Assembly (NCBI RefSeq): GCF_021497505.1
Contig: NZ_CP069349.1
Coordinates: forward strand, 397,861-461,860
Direction: 5' to 3'
Length of the DNA stretch: 64,000 bases
Source of the DNA: Turicibacter sp. TJ11
GTDB taxonomy: Bacteria > Bacillota_I > Bacilli_A > MOL361 > Turicibacteraceae
The notes beneath the pieces were generated by a model. The model saw only the letters and a list, made by a program, of their open reading frames with translations. It ran no database searches and was not told where the DNA came from. The position numbers were made by a program, and so were the translations under genes. Every line of letters begins with the position of its first letter. Position 1 is the first letter of the stretch. Shown one piece after another: positions 62,438-64,000 of the stretch.

Positions 62438-63274
62438 ATGAGTAAAGAAGAGGTTAGAGAAACGAATGATAAGTATACGATTGTTCATTTGGATTTAAGA
62501 AAAGAGCCTTCTAAAATAGCAAAAATTTTAACAGTGATTCCACCTTATTCACGATTTGAAGTGCTAGATACGGATGATGAATGGTTAGAAGTTTCTTATA
62601 AAGAACAAGTCGGTTATGTGTCTAAAGATGCGGTGTCAAAAACTCAAGTAACGACGAATCAAGTTCATTTACGCGCTCAGCCAAAAAAAGATTCAAAGTC
62701 AATGAAAGTAATTAAAAAGCATCAAGAAGTTGAATGGGTGGGGCAAGAAGGATTTTGGAGTCAAGTTTTTTATCAAGGCAAGCTTGGTTATATTTTTAGT
62801 CAATATTTAACTGATGACGGGCAAAAGATAAATGCGGATCAACTCACGTTATTTTACTATGATATGGCTAAATACGTGAACGACCATAAAATAAAGAGTG
62901 TGACGCCTTATTTATTAACTACCGATTTAAGATCAAAACAAACGTATGTGTTTGAAAGCACAAAGGGAACATGGAATTTACTTTACAAGTGGCCAAGTAC
63001 AATTGGAGCAGCTGCAACTCCTACGATTACAGGAACCTTTCAAATTAGTGGACGAAAGCCATCGTTTGGAACGGATCAATATCAAGTCAAATACGCCACC
63101 CGCATAAAAAATGGCTATTACTATCATTCTGTTTTGTATGATCCAACAGGAATGAAAGTGACGGATGATCGATTAAATGAAGCACTTAGTCATGGTTGTA
63201 TCCGATTAGCACCTGAACATGCGAAGTGGGTTTATGACAACATTTTAGATGAAACGACAGTTATTATTCATTAA
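62438..63274 (+). CDS. L,D-transpeptidase with two SH3-like domains
   Basis: A 278-residue YkuD-type enzyme that makes 3-3 cross-links in peptidoglycan. Two N-terminal SH3b-like repeats (about 12-65 and 70-125: HLDLRKEPSKIAKIL, HLRAQPKKDSKSM) precede the catalytic domain (about 150-278) with SHGCIRL (His252, Cys254). There is no signal peptide, unlike most members; Bacillus YkuD, found in spores, also lacks one. GGGGTG lies before the ATG. A broken SH3 gene follows. Confidence 0.85.
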   Translation: MSKEEVRETNDKYTIVHLDLRKEPSKIAKILTVIPPYSRFEVLDTDDEWLEVSYKEQVGYVSKDAVSKTQVTTNQVHLRAQPKKDSKSMKVIKKHQEVEWVGQEGFWSQVFYQGKLGYIFSQYLTDDGQKINADQLTLFYYDMAKYVNDHKIKSVTPYLLTTDLRSKQTYVFESTKGTWNLLYKWPSTIGAAATPTITGTFQISGRKPSFGTDQYQVKYATRIKNGYYYHSVLYDPTGMKVTDDRLNEALSHGCIRLAPEHAKWVYDNILDETTVIIH

Positions 63275-63407
63275 AAAAACGAGATTAAAGAATGGTAAGA
63301 AGTATGAATCCATTTTGTCATTCGAACGAGTTTAAGAGGTGACGACACTAAAAAGAGAATTTTATCATAAGATGGGAAGGAAATAAAATTAGAAAGGATG
63401 TTTTATC

Positions 63408-63659
63408 GTGAAAGTTTTGGTCCACCACATACCCGTCTATCAATAAACATGGACGAGTTTGAAATTACGAGCTGATAAGTCAGTATTTGCTGAAGTTTTA
63501 AGTATGATTCCATCTCATACGAAATTTGAGGTGATTGAAGCTGATGGCTTGTGGTTAAAGGTGATTTATGATGAACAAATGGGCTACGTCTTTAAACAGG
63601 CTGTTTCAGTGAGTGAATCTATCAATCAAGGTTGTGCATCTGTTCAGTCATTCGCATGA
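63408..63659 (+). pseudogene. Small SH3-domain gene with early stop
   Basis: GTG at 63408 (AAAGGATG upstream) reads VKVLVHHIPVYQ, then TAA at 63444, then TWTSLKLRADKSVFAEVLS... to 63659. The later part is a clear SH3b domain, similar to the first repeat of the transpeptidase just upstream. A TTG start at 63459 is possible but has no good ribosome site. Confidence 0.65.
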
Positions 63660-63679
63660 TGAGTAGTTTAACGATAGAC

Positions 63680-63714
63680 AAAAAATCCTTATCTTTGAAG
63701 ATAAGGATTTTTTA
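63680..63714. terminator. Bidirectional terminator
   Basis: Arms aaaaatccttatctt / aagataaggattttt between convergent genes. Confidence 0.9.
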
Positions 63715-63748
63715 CTATTATTGTAAATTTAAATCAGTTGGATGAACG

Positions 63749-64000
63749 TTATTGTTTGCTAAAAAATAAATTCCCAACGAAGGAAACATAATGATCATTA
63801 ATTTGAGTAAGTTGACTTTGTAGTAAAACAGGGTCATCTGTAACAATTCCGTCCACTTGCATGGCAATCATGGATTGCATCGTTGAATCTTTGTTGACGG
63901 TCCAGGCATAGATTTGTTTTCCTGATCGATGAATTTGATCAATTAAAGCAAAGGAAATAAAGGATGCCTCAATGGAGTAATAATCAACATCTTCAAGGTC
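63749..64000 (-). CDS. Glycerophosphodiester phosphodiesterase, C-terminal part
   Basis: The last 83 residues of a gene that enters from the right edge. QIYAWTVNKDSTMQSMIAMQVDGIVTDDPVLL is the usual end of the GDPD TIM barrel. It hydrolyses glycerophosphodiesters to glycerol-3-phosphate and alcohols. The SIEASFISFALIDQIHRSGK part fits the membrane-bound GDPD type. Stop at 63749-63751 on the minus strand. Confidence 0.85.
   Translation of the reverse strand, partial: DLEDVDYYSIEASFISFALIDQIHRSGKQIYAWTVNKDSTMQSMIAMQVDGIVTDDPVLLQSQLTQINDHYVSFVGNLFFSKQ

Noticed and set aside
1-64000. tRNA genes, CRISPR arrays or prophage
   Set aside because: No cloverleaf with CCA/T-loop GTTCRA pattern, no regularly spaced repeats and no phage structural genes were found by eye.

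Overview
The window is AT-rich chromosomal DNA from a low-GC, Gram-positive, spore-forming anaerobe. Evidence seen: strong AGGAGG-type ribosome sites, TTG/GTG starts, TTGACA-N17-TATAAT promoters, a CIRCE element, a CotD-like spore coat protein, sortase with an LPXTG protein, Fur boxes and an oxygen-sensitive Asr sulfite reductase. Gene content and style fit Turicibacter or a close relative; that genus call is inference. No tRNA, rRNA or CRISPR array was seen.

Layout. 0-8.7 kb: housekeeping genes (VanZ, a lipoprotein, a GNAT acetyltransferase, a YjeM-like permease, TldD/TldE) ending in an LPXTG protein with its own class D-like sortase. 8.8-13.4 kb: a Fur-boxed heterodimeric ABC exporter, then a second Fur-boxed unit (YgbA_NO protein, YbaN, small membrane protein). 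13.7-22.3 kb: an anaerobic redox block with a Crp/Fnr regulator, asrABC, then a nitrate-reductase-like molybdoenzyme, its Fe-S and FAD partners and a TDT/SLAC1-type anion transporter. A perfect TGTGA-N6-TCACA site sits 41.5 bp before the predicted asr start site. 22.5-40.8 kb: ordinary metabolism and stress genes (threonine aldolase, Fe-ADH, CDF transporter, Bcp, YaaA, EFR1, PTS IICB, CotD, HtpG), including a Fur-family regulator in operon with a YhgE/Pip protein.

40.8-54.0 kb is an accessory island. It lies between two exact 142-bp copies of the 5' end of a zinc-ribbon/TM2 gene, 13,042 bp apart. Inside are a decayed IS30 copy, a decayed IS3 element, an intact carbohydrate cassette (LacI, YesL and a membrane-anchored protein on the minus strand; LplB/YtcP permeases, a lipoprotein binding protein and a cytosolic GH32 fructosidase on the plus strand), a second diverged IS30 copy split by an IS66 remnant, and a truncated IS1182 transposase. 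Only the cassette looks functional.

54-64 kb: the remaining TM2 gene (in-frame TGA), DUF2752, birA and bioY, a Suv3-like RNA helicase, a CarD-domain regulator, a possible orphan small RNA, a DbpA/YxiN helicase, DUF3793, an L,D-transpeptidase without a signal peptide, a broken SH3 gene and the C-terminal end of a glycerophosphodiester phosphodiesterase. All function calls are from reading motifs and remembered family features; no database search was run.
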